This document shows, piece after piece, positions 12,029-24,450 of a DNA stretch of 64,000 nt. A model generated the notes under the pieces. That model worked only from the letters and a program-made list of their open reading frames with translations, searched no databases and was not told where the DNA came from. The translations under genes were made by a program, and so were the position numbers. The DNA is from Dichetophora obliterata. Its lineage: Eukaryota; Arthropoda; Insecta; Diptera; Sciomyzidae. How positions within the stretch are numbered: the first letter of the stretch is position 1; every line of letters begins with the position of its first letter. Where the stretch lies: NCBI GenBank assembly GCA_963920525.1, contig OY986436.1:85096970-85160969 (forward strand). The letters are read 5' to 3'.

Positions 12029-12102
12029 GTGGCCGTATCCTACTGGAAGAGTAGCTGACTTGTAAGCTAAAGAACCACGGTTCAAACCTAAGCGCAGACA
12101 GA
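12029..12102 (+). repeat. tRNA-derived SINE-like segment, copy 2
   Basis: An A-box-like region near 12034-12050 and a B-box GGTTCAAACCT at 12079-12089 have the right order and rough spacing for a Pol III promoter. The sequence does not fold into a standard tRNA and matches the other SINE copies in the window, including the gacagaa-type extension after the B box. Confidence 0.6.
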
Positions 12103-12241
12103 ATGTTTTTTTTTCGTAATTAAGTATTAGGATTATTCGTAAATGTAACAAATTTATTTGTACTATATAAATTTTTTTTTGTACCAATACAAATAAAATA
12201 CGAATCCTATTCGTGGCTTAAAATCCCAAATAGAATTCGTT

Positions 12242-12622
12242 GATTTAAAAATGCATGGTTTAGATCAGCTTTATTTAACCCAATTTTGGCAGGGCAGGGC
12301 GGGAATTGTACCTAAACCAGCCAGTTGACTGCCACTGTATGATACATATATATAAAATCAAAAAAGCGGTAAGTTTCAAACAATTTAAAATCAACTTTTG
12401 GATTAATTATGATGCACATTATCAAAACACAAGTTGCAGCAAAATTTTACACTCCTACAACTAAAAATGGATAAACAAAGCTCTTAAAACCCAAGTTTAA
12501 GTACAACTTACAATTTAGAAAGTCTTTTGCTTTTCTCGTAAAATTTTTTAATTGTACTTTACAGCTTTTTTATTTAGTATGAAGATATATTAAAAATTTT
12601 TCCTGCCTAGGGGGAGGGGTGA
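12242..12622. other. Noncoding spacer
   Basis: Short spacer between the inverted-repeat arm and the next LINE. I see no gene or clear element. Confidence 0.5.
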
Positions 12623-13265
12623 GTGCCACTTTCTCCCCCTGCGGACACCCATGCATTTACTAATACAATCAATTCTCTTTTAGATCTTTTCTTTGCCGAT
12701 GATATATCAAAAAGCTTTTTTTATAACCAAATTTCTGTCTCTATGTTTTCCAAACACGACCTCATCTTCCTAATTTATGACTCCCCCAATGAAACTTGTG
12801 CTAAACAATTTATGTTTCGTGATTTTAGAAACATTGACTACTTTTCACTCAATGCAGCGATAGATTTAATTAACTGGGATCTAATTTACAACATGTTATC
12901 CGTTGATGATCAATTATTGTTCTTTGAAAATAGTCTAACTAGTCTCTTTGATATATTTGTCCCGTTGAAACTTGAAACATAAAAAATATAGAAATATGGT
13001 TCCATGATGTAATAAAAAATATTGTAGAACGAAGAAATTTTTCTTACAATCACTGGAAGAGATATAAAACGCCAGAAGCCTTCGAAAGGTACTATTGCCT
13101 AAAGAAGAGTGTCACACAAACGGTCAAAAAAAATTCTTATTCGGACAAGTTCACATCTGATGCGAGCAGTAAAAACAAATGGAAAGAATTACGTGATATC
13201 GGAATGGGGAAAATTAAATTCCATCCGGCAGTTGAGAATAACATAGAACTTGTAAATAAGCCGGT
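12623..13265 (+). pseudogene. Second LINE, endonuclease-RT linker, decayed
   Basis: An open stretch at 12623-12979, followed in a shifted frame by 12983-13265, resembles the region between endonuclease and RT in CR1/jockey-type ORF2. Recognisable pieces are WFHDVIKNIVERRN (near 12998), YNHWKRYKTPEAFERYY (near 13050) and KWKELRDIGMG (near 13180). The endonuclease itself is missing, so the copy is 5'-truncated. RT motifs follow downstream on the same strand. Confidence 0.6.
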
Positions 13266-13419
13266 ACCTGTTCCCAGCTAAAACCATTATAAAAATACAA
13301 TCACACTACGAATAGCACTTATTTTTCTTTCTCAGCTGTGGACTAACAAGAAGTCCTGCATAGCTTTCTTTCTATGTGTTAACGGCTTCTGTCCCATTTT
13401 TTGAAAAGCCTTGCTTCCT

Positions 13420-14780
13420 AAAATTCTACTTCATGTAACTCATATATTCAATACTGTTCTAACTAAATCTATTTTTTCAAGTTACTGGAAGAGAGCAAAA
13501 GTCATTTCGATCCCAACAGCACAGAGTTTCGGCCAATAGCTATTCTTCATTTCTTATCAAAAGTCCTCGACAAGTTAATTCATTCACAAATCGCACGATT
13601 TTTAGCAAATACTCAATGCTATCTGACAGTCAGGCTTCTGATAAAATCGGGGTTGTGTAACAGCATTATTAGAAGTGACAGAAGAGATTCGTTCTGCGAT
13701 AGATAAAAATAAAGTCATTTTCCTTACACTCCTAGACCACTCCACAGCCTTCAACTCTGTCGACCACAATATTGTTATATCAAAACTTAAAAGATTATTC
13801 AGCTTTTCAACAACCTCCGATCAACTTCATACCTGAATGGGAGATAGCAGGCAGTTTTTTCTAGTGACTCAAAATCCAGCTTTCTTTTTTCTCAAGGGGA
13901 GTACCTCAAGGATCCGTCCATGGCCCGCTTCTTTTTTCAATCTACATTAACGACCTTCCAGAGCAACTAACCGGATGTGAAACTCATATGTATGCAGATG
14001 ATGTTCAACTATTTATATGTTGTGATATGAAATCAGTAAGTACCTGCATCTCTGCTTTGAATGCCAATCTATCTGCAATTAACCACTGAGCGGGAAAAAA
14101 TGGTCTGCAATGCGTCGTAATGCACTAATATTCTTTTTGACGCATATCCACACTGCCGAATGTTCATGTGAATGGTGTAGCATTCGAATTTGCAGAATAT
14201 GCCAAGAACCTTGGAATCACCTTTCCAGAACATTATCTTAGAATACACACATCAATAATACTGTCGGCAAGGTCTATGGTATGCTCCGTGCACTTTGGTC
14301 CACCCAATTCTTTATCCCTTTCAACATTAGATTATTACTGGTGAAAATATAACTCATTCCTACCCTGCCATACGGTTGCGAAATTTTTTCAAACTGCGAC
14401 TCGATGAGTAAACAAAGGCTTAATAAAACCTTTAATAACATTACACGGTATGTTTATAGATTGCGACGCTCCAATCATATATCTAGGTATGCTGTTCAAA
14501 TATATTCAATGCCTTTTAATAAATTGCTGAATTCTCGAACTCTGTTAATGCTTCACAAATTAATTTTTACTAAAGAACCGTTTCAGCTATACGCAAAACT
14601 AAAATTTTCTCGATCCAATCGCAATAATGACTTGATTCCGCTAAAACACCCGATGCTTTTGTGAAAACGCCAATTCTTTGTCAATTCAATATGGCTTTGG
14701 AATCAATTGTCATATAACTTACAGATCATAAGCAACGCAAGCAATTAAGCAATAAGTAAGCAATTTAAAGCACAAATATT
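13420..14780 (+). pseudogene. Second LINE, reverse transcriptase, decayed
   Basis: Across several frames one can read YWKRAKVISIP (near 13482), a catalytic first-aspartate region (near 13730), GVPQGSVHGPLLFSIYINDL (near 13900) and THMYADDVQLF (near 13985). A C-terminal part open at 14404-14661 resembles CR1-type LINE ends (RRSNHISRYA, LLMLHKLIF). Multiple frameshifts and stops. A pyrimidine-rich and AT-rich tail follows. No RNase H domain is visible. Confidence 0.7.
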
Positions 14781-15144
14781 TAAACACTTCTCAACCTAAT
14801 TTTATTTTTTTTTTCTTTTTCTTACTCCTTTAAATTTTGCAAATTTATTTCTATATTTTTATTTCTAATTGTGACTAACATTTTAAATGTATAAGGGTTA
14901 ACCACTTTTAATTTTTAATACTAAAATACAATTTTTTATTTGAAGTATAACTATAAATTAACATATATTAAGGATTAGACATTTATGAAAAAATATTTTT
15001 TAAAGGAAAGAAAGAAAAACAAATTTTAGAAAGGAATAGATCACAAAATAGAAATAGGAAAATAGAGTTAGAAATAGAAATCTGGTTACTGTACATGAAG
15101 ATTTTTGCAATTAAGAACAATGATTTAAAACGGCCTTCCTAAAG
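14781..15144. other. LINE 3' flank, purine/pyrimidine-rich
   Basis: This holds a T-rich tract near 14800 and a short repetitive agaaataggaaatag-like stretch near 15045-15080. No gene. Confidence 0.5.
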
Positions 15145-16120
15145 ATGCCTTTATTTCCAAATTCATCATATGAAGTCACAAAATTTGTTCTTCGGGGGGT
15201 TCCAGGGGTCGCTGATCACGAATCTGACTTCGGAAACTTGAAAAAGTTAAAAAAAGCATCGAAAAAATGGCGGTTTAATTTATTTGTTTTTAATTTAAAT
15301 TATGTTTTAAAATATTTGTTTTAAACATTAAAGTTTTAGCATTAAATTTTTCGTTTAAATAAATATGTTTAAACTTAAATTTTTTACAATGAAATTATAT
15401 TTAAAAACATTGTTTTGAAAACAAAAACTTTTGTTTTAAACTAAACTTTTAAAACATTTGTGTTTAACTTAAATGAAATTGTTTCAAGCTCTATTTTAAA
15501 AACAAATTCGTTTAATCATATTAAACAATTTCATTCAATTTTAACACATATTTCCTTCAGTGTACAATTTCACATTTCTTGAGCGCTTTTTCAATTGAAT
15601 ACAACACTCAATTGTAAATGAATGATTGAATGAAATTTTATGCTTACAACATTCATAAATTCGAAATATATTTTCTTACGCGTTCTCAAGATTTTGTAAA
15701 TATATCTATATAAAATTTCCGCAAATAATTACATTGAATTGAAAACTACAACGAATAATTACATTGAGTTGAAAACTACAACGAATTTGATTTTGAAATA
15801 GAGCTTGAAACAGTTTCATTTAAGTTATACACAAATGTTTTTAAAGTTAAATTTAAAACAAAAATTTTTGTTTTCAAAACAATGTTTTTAAATGTAAATT
15901 CATAGTAAGCATTTACAGCTAAAAAACTATTATTAAAAAAAAAATTTGAAACAAAATCTTTAATGTTGAAAACAAATATTTTGAAACATAATTTTAAAAT
16001 ATTATTCTTGAACTAAAAACAATTAAATTAAACCGCCATTTTTTCGATGCCATTTTTCAGATGCGTGATAAGCGACCCCTGGGACCCCTCGAATACGATA
16101 CTTTAACTCCATTCGATGAA
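15145..16120. mobile_element. Large palindromic (foldback-like) element
   Basis: 15145-15530 and 15770-16120 are inverted copies. The clearest block is CCAGGGGTCGCT (near 15202) against AGCGACCCCTGG (near 16071), followed inward by AAAATGGCGGTTTAAT and its complement, then AT-rich attttaaa-type runs. The centre (15540-15770) contains a 30-bp unit duplicated in tandem (about 15725-15784, acattga-ttgaaaactacaacga). Noncoding. No unambiguous target duplication was found. Confidence 0.75.
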
Positions 16121-16855
16121 GCTTGCGTTTTATTGCGTCTTAAGTTACTGAAATATTTTAAACATTAAAATAATTAATATTTAATCTAATGTTCAATATT
16201 TGTGAAACCAATTTAAAAATATTTTCAAACACTCAAATGTAAAACCGGTATATTTTCAGCTCGGTCTGAAATAATTTTTTGCAAATAATTTTTTAATTCA
16301 ATCTCAAATAGCTACATGTTTTTTGTTATTGCAAAGAAATAAGAGAAAATTATAAAAAAAAATAAATGAGCCTATAGTTGAAAATTAAACACGCTTGTTT
16401 TAAATTTTGTTTTGTAGAAATGCAAATGCGTTTAATTTTTATTTTAAAATTGTTTGTTTAACTTTAGTATATTTTTATTCTCAGTGTAGTATTTTCGAAT
16501 AAAATTTACTATTACAGTGTCTGCACATGCGATTGAAATTTTCCGCAGGAAATTAATTAAGCCACGCTGGAATAAATGAACTGCTACTGTGTCGTGCTTT
16601 AAGCATTGCGAATTACATCATAACTTAAGCGCATTACATCCACATCATCTTTTTCAACTATTGTTTATGTTTACAAGATCAGAACAAAAACTATAAATAA
16701 AATGTTAAAATAATTTTACATACTTTAGTATTAATAATATAGGTATTTACGGAATTACAACCAAGAAAAATTTTAGCAAATTTCAAAAATAGAGTCTCTT
16801 CAGAGGAAAGGTATATTTTAACGAGTTGATAAAATTTTTCAATTGGACTGATTTT
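16121..16855. other. AT-rich noncoding stretch
   Basis: No supported gene or element; short ORFs here are chance frames in AT-rich DNA. Confidence 0.5.
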
Positions 16856-17105
16856 ACATATCGTCGCTGCGCTAGAAAAACCAGTTATGTGATTTTTGTA
16901 AATTTTTTTATAGCATACTTTGCTTACACTATCTATTACCCACATTTCTGCATTTGCAGTTTTTATACCTCTTATGATTTAGAAGTGATCAAAAACAGTT
17001 ATTGCTCGCAGTACCAGAAATGCTCTAAAAAAAATTTGTTTTTTGCTCTCTTGAAAAGTTACTGAAAAACATATAACTGTTTTTGTTGGCGCAGCGACGA
17101 TATGT
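16856..17105. mobile_element. Small TIR element (250 bp)
   Basis: ACATATCGTCGCTGCGC (16856-16872) recurs as its perfect reverse complement at 17089-17105. Weaker inverted similarity continues inward (AAAACCAGTTATGT against ACATATAACTGTTTTT). Noncoding; the target duplication is unclear. Confidence 0.55.
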
Positions 17106-17963
17106 ACCAAGTTAAGTAAAAAAATACTAAAAATTCCATTTTTAATTAAAAATAAAAGTATTTTGTACTTAAAAATTGTGTAGTCAGTTTTTGAAAATTT
17201 TGTTAAAAATAGTAAACATTGATTCTCCAACATCAAATTTTGAGAATGCAATAAGAATGAATGCTTCAATACGATACTATTTTCAAAGTGCCAAAAAATA
17301 GTGTTGCTGACCTTGAAAAATGGGAATGCAATTTTTAGTGGTCAAAAAATTTAGAATTTTTCTCCAAAGTGTTCGTAAAAAAAGACACCAGAATAAAGAG
17401 CAATTTAAGATCTTTAAATAATGTCCTTAATTTTTTTTTTTTAGGACTAACGGTTTAGAAGATAAAGTTGTTTCCAATGACAATTTTTGTTTTTCTTTAT
17501 AATTTTTCACAGTGTATAGCTGCAAAAAAAAATTAAAATTATAAAAAAGATATGCAAATATTTTTCTTTTTTAAAGTACTATCCTCGTGCAAAGTACCAA
17601 ATTTTAACAGAAATGTGAGTTTCGAAAAGCGTCCGATTTGACATGGAATGATCGATATACATAATAGTCTTTTCACTATAAATACTTTAATTTGTGTTTA
17701 TTTTTATATTTTTCAAACGTGCTTTAATTCAATAACATTACTAATAACAAACTCGGTATTTGCTTAAATATTTTTTTGATTCAAGTCTTGTTATAGGTTC
17801 TAAATCAAGAATTTTATTCTTGTTTCAAGCAATCATTTATTTTGCTAAATTTTAGCAATAAATGTTTATTAAAATTTTTTTCCCTAATTGTAGTTTTTAA
17901 TGCTTGATTTGAGCAAATGAGACATAATTATAAATTTTCTTTAATCAACCAATTTGCTTCATA
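17106..17963. other. AT-rich noncoding stretch
   Basis: I see no gene, RNA or clear element here. Confidence 0.5.
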
Positions 17964-19190
17964 CAGTAAAACTTCGCTAAATCGAAGTGTCAAGGGACCA
18001 GAATTTAACTTCGAGTTACGGAAAATTCGAGTTACAGAATAAAAAGTTATGTAAATTAAATTAATTTTTTTCTGCGAAGTGATATCTTTCGAAAATGGTT
18101 GTCGTTGGAATATCTTCAACGTCATCATCATCAGACTTATCACTTTTATATAGTCGTGAAGTCAATAAGCATCTTCTTAAATACTGTAAAATTCATAAAT
18201 ACATAAAATACTGTAAAAACTTTGCAAATTCAAAAAATCTCTTTACATACACAAATCATACACCAACAAAATACACACATCACAAGATACAATAGGTCTG
18301 TTTCCGTACTCTACACTGTGTAAGATTTGTGTAACTTCTGGTAAACTCGAACTGAGAGAGTAAAAATTAAATTTGAGAATATTAGCAAAAGTGCGGAAAC
18401 AGCTTCTAGCAAGTTTCGAGCACAAAACAGCTGATTCTGACAGCAGACGAGTCAAACGTAAATAGCGCCAATTGAAATTGTTTGTGAAGTAAATTTTTTA
18501 AAGCTATAAAATCTTTTAAGCTATGTTTTAAGTTATAAAATTACTTTAAATAATTTATTTATAGCTAAAAATTGGAAGATCAAAAGAAACTGCACTTTGT
18601 AAATTTATTTTTAGCAGCACAATTTGTGAATATTTGTGAAAAACATAAACAAACATTTGACACTTGCTTGTTCTTCTTGATGCTTCTTCTTATTGATGCT
18701 TGTTCCTAATTTACTCGAAGTCTTGAGTTCTAGCACTCTCTGTGCACATTCTATGCTCGAGAGAGCGATTTTATGCTTGTTCTTCTTCTCCCATTTCTTA
18801 CACAAAAAGTACGGAAACAGAAAATAGCGACTCACAAGTCACACAGTGTGAGTACGGAAACAGACCTAATAACTTTTATATCTTTCGACGCAAGCTGACA
18901 AAGATGCCATGCAAATTTTTTTCATACGATCGCAGCGCGATGCTTCGACGAATTACAACACACACAGAAATATTGAAGTTGTTTGAGTGAGAGAAATTCG
19001 AGTTATGGAGGTGAATATGAGTGAAAGTCTTCCTAATTCAAATGAGATTTCGGTTTGACTTGAAGAAAAGTTTGAGTTAGGGAAATTCGACTTATAGATT
19101 TCAAAATATAAGGAAAATGTCTTGGGAAAGCAAAAAACACAAATACGAATTCAAGTAATGGATAATTTCGAGTTATGGAATATGCCTCCC
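17964..19190 (-). mobile_element. pogo/Tigger-like DNA transposon remnant
   Basis: The left tip CAGTAAAACTTCGCTAAATC, preceded by TA (17962-17963), resembles pogo/Tigger ends, and repeated ttcgagttA(c/t)gg motifs occur near both sides (18005-18035 and 18988-19180), as subterminal repeats do in that group. On the minus strand at about 18070-18145, the translation gives an acidic run (SDDDDVEDIP) like the acidic C-terminal tail of Tigger-type transposases. The rest of the transposase is missing. A separate TIR element (18295-18866) is inserted in it. The right boundary is uncertain. Confidence 0.5.
18295..18866. mobile_element. TIR element GGTCTGTTTCCGTACTC (572 bp)
   Basis: GGTCTGTTTCCGTACTC at 18295 is mirrored by GAGTACGGAAACAGACC ending at 18866, and further inward ACACTGTGT pairs with ACACAGTGT. 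TA flanks both ends (18293-18294 and 18867-18868). Internal sequence is noncoding but contains the same motif region again (GTGCGGAAACAG near 18391, AGTACGGAAACAG near 18808), perhaps as transposase-binding repeats. Confidence 0.75.
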
Positions 19191-19794
19191 ATACAAAGTG
19201 ACGAAATAAAAATATACTTTGTATGGCAATTAGGTGGGGTGGTTTTCATCCGTTTTGGCTAGATTTCAAATTTGATCTCTACTTTTTAAACATAATTTTA
19301 TGTATCAAATTTCATTACAAAAGTTTCCAAAATGCAGTACTTGGACGTGATCTAATAGCTTATCTTAAGGCTAGAAACTGTAGAATTTATGAAAAAATAT
19401 CACCTGCATATCACTTCAGTTGAGCATGTCTAGAAGAAGTTACACCATTATAGTTCCGAGGTATTATTCGTTAAACTCTTCCCACCTGTTTTCCATCAAT
19501 GCCATCAGGTTGTGAAATGGTCTGCCACGAAGGCTTAGGGAGATCAGAGGATGAGTATATTTTAGGCAATCTACCTTTTTCTTTTTTTCCACTCTTTAGT
19601 TTAATTTCTTCATCTCTTTCTCTTCTTATACATCTGTACAATCTAGGTTTTTTTGAAGATTTTAATTTTTTTTACATTTATTTTAAAATATTTGGGCAAA
19701 ATTCTGCTGAATAAATTTTGTTTTGTAATTCCATTTAAGTTTGCCCCAAAACAACGAAAAATTAGAAAATTTGCAGAACACTATTTGTTAGTTA
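19191..19794. other. Noncoding stretch
   Basis: Short ORFs only. A ggttttcatccg-ttt-gct motif near 19240 also occurs near 34470, so part of this is repetitive. Confidence 0.4.
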
Positions 19795-19798
19795 TTAA

Positions 19799-20570
19799 CC
19801 CTTCATCACAAACCTTAGGGTGGAATGAACCCAGTCACAGTTTCTATGCAAGGTTTTTAATGCGATACATGTGTGACGATCTAAAAGTCGAACTCTAACC
19901 TATGTTCAATATTTTTACTTCAATAATTTTTAGTTTCTAGTATTCTCGGAGATATAAGCATAGCAGCGCAATTACAATAAGTGTTTGGGTGCTTTACTAC
20001 CAGGTTAGTTATTAATGAATTCTTTTTGGAAATATCACAGAATAAAACAGATCACAAAATTAAGACTACGTGGCCTAACTATGGTTAATACATTTGCCAA
20101 GTAAGTAAGTGCTTCAACGCAACGTCTTTTCAAACATTAAAAATTTCAGGCGGTAGTTTCTCCAGTAGCGTAATTTAATTGTGTAAGTTGAATACATTTA
20201 GCTGGAATATTTGCTCTACAGAGAAAAAGGCAATCATATCATTTTTTTTTCTATATTCTTTCAGCTTTACAATAATATGTTACATATGCCCTAAAACTGC
20301 AGCAATAACACGCTTTTAACCCTATTTTTTTATTTTAATTTTAAACATGAACTAATTTTTAATTTTTTGTTTTACATAGAACAAACCAATTTTAAAAACC
20401 AAATAATAAGAAACATTTTAAAATGGTAAAAATAATCTTGAATTTATTTAAAACCAACACTTCTCTTAGGTTTAAGCAATTATATCCTTATAAATGATAA
20501 TTTCTTATGTGGGTGAAAAGCACCCAGAGTTAGTTGTGACGCAACTCAGCAATAGGTTAGTGATCCAGGG
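19799..20570. mobile_element. piggyBac-type MITE (772 bp)
   Basis: TTAA flanks both ends (19795-19798 and 20571-20574), which is the strict piggyBac target duplication. The tips are CCCTTCATCACAAACCT (left) and AGGTTAGTGATCCAGGG (right), inverted at most positions. No transposase frame inside, so it is nonautonomous. Its inner sequence includes gtgac/gtcac motifs on both sides. Confidence 0.75.
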
Positions 20571-20574
20571 TTAA

Positions 20575-23500
20575 ATTTAAAATTTGTGACGATAGTTTAA
20601 AACCAAATAAGACTATCCTTTATAATGTTCTGATCAAAAATGTACAAAAACCTTTTCGGAAATGTACCTTTTTTAAGAAAAAAGTTTTTGAAAAAACTTA
20701 TACATAAAATTAAATTTTTGTTTCTTAAATGGTTATTTTTTTAGCCCAATAAGCAACTATGAAAAATAAAAGAGTCATTACATGAATACAACATTGTTTT
20801 TAACAAATTCCTTAGAAGATAACAGCTGAAATAAAAGAGAAAAAAGTAAAAGTTTTTTTTTAACAACTGTCCTCAAACTAGATAAGTTATAGAAAGAGCT
20901 CAGATGTTGAGTTCCAGGGTTAACCGGAATCACTCACACAAATTGATGAAGTCACTCACATGTATGTTAATGATTTTACAAAAAGATTTTTTTTAAAGTT
21001 ATTTGAGGTTAATTAAAGTTAAAGGAACCATTTGTGACCGTCATTTCGCAAGCAAATGGGAAATACTCTATTCAGATAAATCGATCGAGAATGTCCGATC
21101 TTCAAACTGCACCAAAACAGTTTAACGAAAAGGCTTTCTGTTGTTCTTAGCCAATCAGCAGTTGTGGAGGGGAAATTATTATTAGTTTGGCCATCCAAGT
21201 GGTTGCACCCTGTACGTGAACAAACAATTATCATTATTTATGATTCAATTATGCGCTGCGATTTTAATTGGATCTCTCAATGCATTCCATTGTTTCTCTA
21301 AACTCTAATTCCAACCCATTTTGGCAGAATGTATCTATTGTGGATCTCTTCGCACTTGTACGCTATGTATCTGATGGATACACTACCCGAATGAGTGAGC
21401 TGATGCCTCATCGTTCAGTTGTTGTTGTTGCTGCTACACACATTTGTCAATCAATCACCTGTCAAGCAAGCCACACAGAGATGGTTGTTGTGCAGCCCAG
21501 ACCATGACGTTGTTTTTGTTGTTGATGTGGATTTTGGCTTGTGCCTCTGTCTGTATCCATGCGATACTTGCTTATATCTTCTCTCTCTCATTCGCTCATT
21601 CTAGTGCGCAAGCACGAACCGTAGTACTTGTCTCGAAACCTGTTTGCTATACTATATTTCAACAAAACCATTGCAAAACTATGCTAAAACAAAACAACTA
21701 ATAAACTAAAAAATAAAAAGTTTTATACTTCCTAACTTTTTTTAATTTTCGATGAGTGTTTGTAGTTAGTTGAAAATGAGCTGAGTGGATTGTATAATGT
21801 TGAGTGTGGAAAGTGGATCTTAAGTTACTTGTATTTGTTTTTAAATGAGTTATTTAAATCTAGAAAAAGATATATAAAATTTCTAACCAGAGAACAAGTG
21901 TAAATTTAAGACAATTTTAGATTGCAGAGGCCAACAGCGTTATTCAATGGTACATTTTTGAAAGGGAATTTCATGCAAAAAACTTTTGTTTAAAAAAGTA
22001 ATAGTTCAGTTCCTCCAAGTTTCTTTTGATTAATGGTAATATTAGAGTTTTTGTCATAAAACAAGGGTCAAAAGTCAAAGTATAATGATTCTTTCCACTT
22101 CTTATTGGCGACTGATATAAAGAAGTCTGTATCAACTATAAAATCCATAGGTGAAGGCATTTTTAAGAAATATAAATCAACATGAAGTCTTTAACAATTC
22201 TAGATTGAGAAAGTTCTGTGTTTTTTATTTATGACTAACCTGAATTTTACTAAGTAACTTGACCCGTTAGTGACCGTACTAGCGCTAATTTTAAGATCAA
22301 CAATGCTCTGACCTTTTGGCATCAACAATTTCAGCTTCTAACGCTGGCATATTGGCCTTTTTAAGGGTTGTGTGTCAAAGGAGACTTTATAAATCAAGAG
22401 AGCTTATTAAAATTGCCATAAGTACCCAGTTTGCAAGATGAAATTTATAAATTTCCTAAATTCAGAAAATATCGATGCCCCAAATAAATGATTTGAATAC
22501 TTATTAATTTTTTAAATGTTTGGTTTAAAAGATGTCTCCAAAAGGTTTTGTTATTTGGAAACCACTTCCCCCATATTGTTTTATGAAAAATATTTTTACT
22601 GAAGAATACATCAAATAAATCATAATACATTACTTCACAAATTGTCAAAAATACTGGTTAATAGGCAATTCTGTTTGAAGGCCTACTATGTACTAGAAAT
22701 TGAGTTTGTATTGTTTCTTAATGTAAAATCGTCCAAGAAAAATAGTGGTACACACTATTCTTCCCCAAAACTACTCCAAATGCCTACAAAAGAGGTTTTA
22801 AAAGTAAATACGCTCTTTTTCTTGATTTCACGTGCTTAGTCAAAGAAATATTTTGTAAACAGTTCAGTATAGTTTTCCATAATTCTACTCTATTATTTTC
22901 TTAACATTACAATAAGTTGCTTGAGCCAAGTATATCACTTTCTTATAATAAGAGCATTCATTGTGTTTGATATGAAAAACAAAACAATTTTATTGATTTA
23001 AGTAGATTTTTTCTAAAAACAAGTACATTTGGCTTAAGGAACTTTGCACAATGAAAAAAAAAAGAAAAAACTTATTTCTTAAGACTAAGAAATTAAAAAC
23101 ATTTATTATGAAAAGACTATACCACATAGTAGCTTAACATATTTTTTACGTAAATAATACAAAAACAATAATCCAAAAATGTTTTTGTTTTTAATGCATC
23201 TTCTTCTCGCTAGGTGACGAACAATTAGTCGTTTGAAGCCGGGTCAAGATATTTTGGTCCTAATTTATCGGAACCAAAAAATCGAAAAACTCAATTCATT
23301 TATGATTTCGTATAACCCTGCGTTCTTCGTGACGACAGCAGACTTCAAGCGTTGGTGCCAAGCTTAAATTCGAAAAACGCTGTACTAAATGTTTCGATCT
23401 ATGTTGGGAAATAGAACGGGTTTTTGCCGAAAAAATATCTTTTATTCCTTATCAAATTGCCCTCGTTTTTTTGTTTTTAATTAATTATTTTTAATGCTTA

Positions 23501-23954
23501 GTTCAAGTAAATTTAATCATATCCAAAAATGATTTCTGAATAAAAAAAAAAACTTTTTTTCCCAGTGTCAAAGTTGTTTTCATTTCGAATCCCGACTCAA
23601 GTCTATCTATCGTTATGCAATGCCATTGTTTTTTTTATAGGCCGACCAGTGGTTTCTTTTCAATACGCAACTTAGCGAAAGTTAAATCCAAAATTTGAAT
23701 TTGAATTTTAAAAGCCGTTTTATTTATATTCACCGTAAACGTGTACTTTTTGCAGGTTTTTTTGATAAGAAAAAGAATATTTTTTTAAGTTTTTAAAAAA
23801 AATTTAAAATTGCACAATCGTGATGGAAAGGTAGTTTTTTGGTGTTATTGAAAAATTACTTCAGACGTTCGAGTAGAGTTTTAAGAACAAGCGACTTAAT
23901 AAGTCAAAAATTTGTATTATTGTGATATACACAATTTTCTGTTCGACAATTTAT
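20575..23954. other. 3.4 kb without a supported gene
   Basis: Mostly AT-rich sequence. Part of it (about 21010-21660) is of balanced composition with GTTGTTGTTG runs and looks like single-copy host intron or intergenic DNA. Another CCAGGGTTAA at 20915-20924 resembles a piggyBac tip without a visible partner. ORFs of 65-85 codons here have no recognisable motifs. Confidence 0.4.
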
Positions 23955-24159
23955 TGACTTAGATTAGGTTAGGTTAGGTTGAAGTAGCGGCAGGTCTTTA
24001 GACCAGCCCACTTAGACAAAATTATTGATCCGTTGTGATACCACAGAATGGAAGAAGGGAGTTATCGAGTAAAACTTTTGGGTAGGATGTTCTTAATGTG
24101 GCAGAAGCTGTAGAAGTATGTGATATTAAATCTTAAGCGAATGTATGCCTTAACCTCAG
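23955..24159 (-). mobile_element. LINE 3' end with TTAGG-type tail
   Basis: ttaggttaggttaggtt at about 23965 is followed by gaagtagcggcaggtcttt and further noncoding sequence. Read on the minus strand this is a LINE 3'UTR ending in an AACCTAA-type microsatellite, like the tail at 33270-33312 after the LOA/R1-like LINE. Only the untranslated end is present. Confidence 0.5.
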
Positions 24160-24373
24160 TCAAATATAGTAACTAAGCATTTTTCTCCACAAACTTTTCC
24201 AACCACCACCAACTACAACTTTTCGTCGTAAATTGATGTGTTTTAAAGTTCCTTTGATTAAAAATAAGGAAATAAAGGTTATAGCGTAGGACCAAAGTTT
24301 GAGCTCGGCCAGGATTCGAACCCGGGACCCCTGAGCGGCAGTTAAGCTCGCTACCACAAGACTATCGAGGCCA
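24160..24373 (-). repeat. tRNA-derived SINE
   Basis: On the minus strand, a B box GGTTCGAATCC (24312-24322) lies about 30 nt downstream of an A-box-like TAGTCTTGTGGTAGC (24350-24364). The stem-loops are only partly tRNA-like: an anticodon-arm-like GAGC/GCTC pair has an enlarged loop. A non-tRNA body extends to about 24160. It differs from the 12029/44621 family. Confidence 0.6.
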
Positions 24374-24450
24374 CCTAAAAATTTATTGGCTTAAGAGGAT
24401 ATTTTTATTACAAAATACCATTTCTGATTAAAATTTTTTTTTTCAAACTT

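Larger units (their letters stand above)
11510..12241. repeat. Right arm of the 8.4-kb inverted repeat
   Basis: This arm is the reverse-complement partner of 3848-4465 (see that entry). It is longer than the left arm mainly because a 145-bp MITE (11861-12005) has inserted here. It contains a tRNA-like segment in the mirror-image position. Confidence 0.6.

Noticed and set aside
20915..20924. Second piggyBac element tip
   Set aside because: CCAGGGTTAA is present but no matching partner end with TTAA was found.
24305..24373. Functional tRNA gene (perfect B box)
   Set aside because: Acceptor stem does not pair and the anticodon loop is enlarged.
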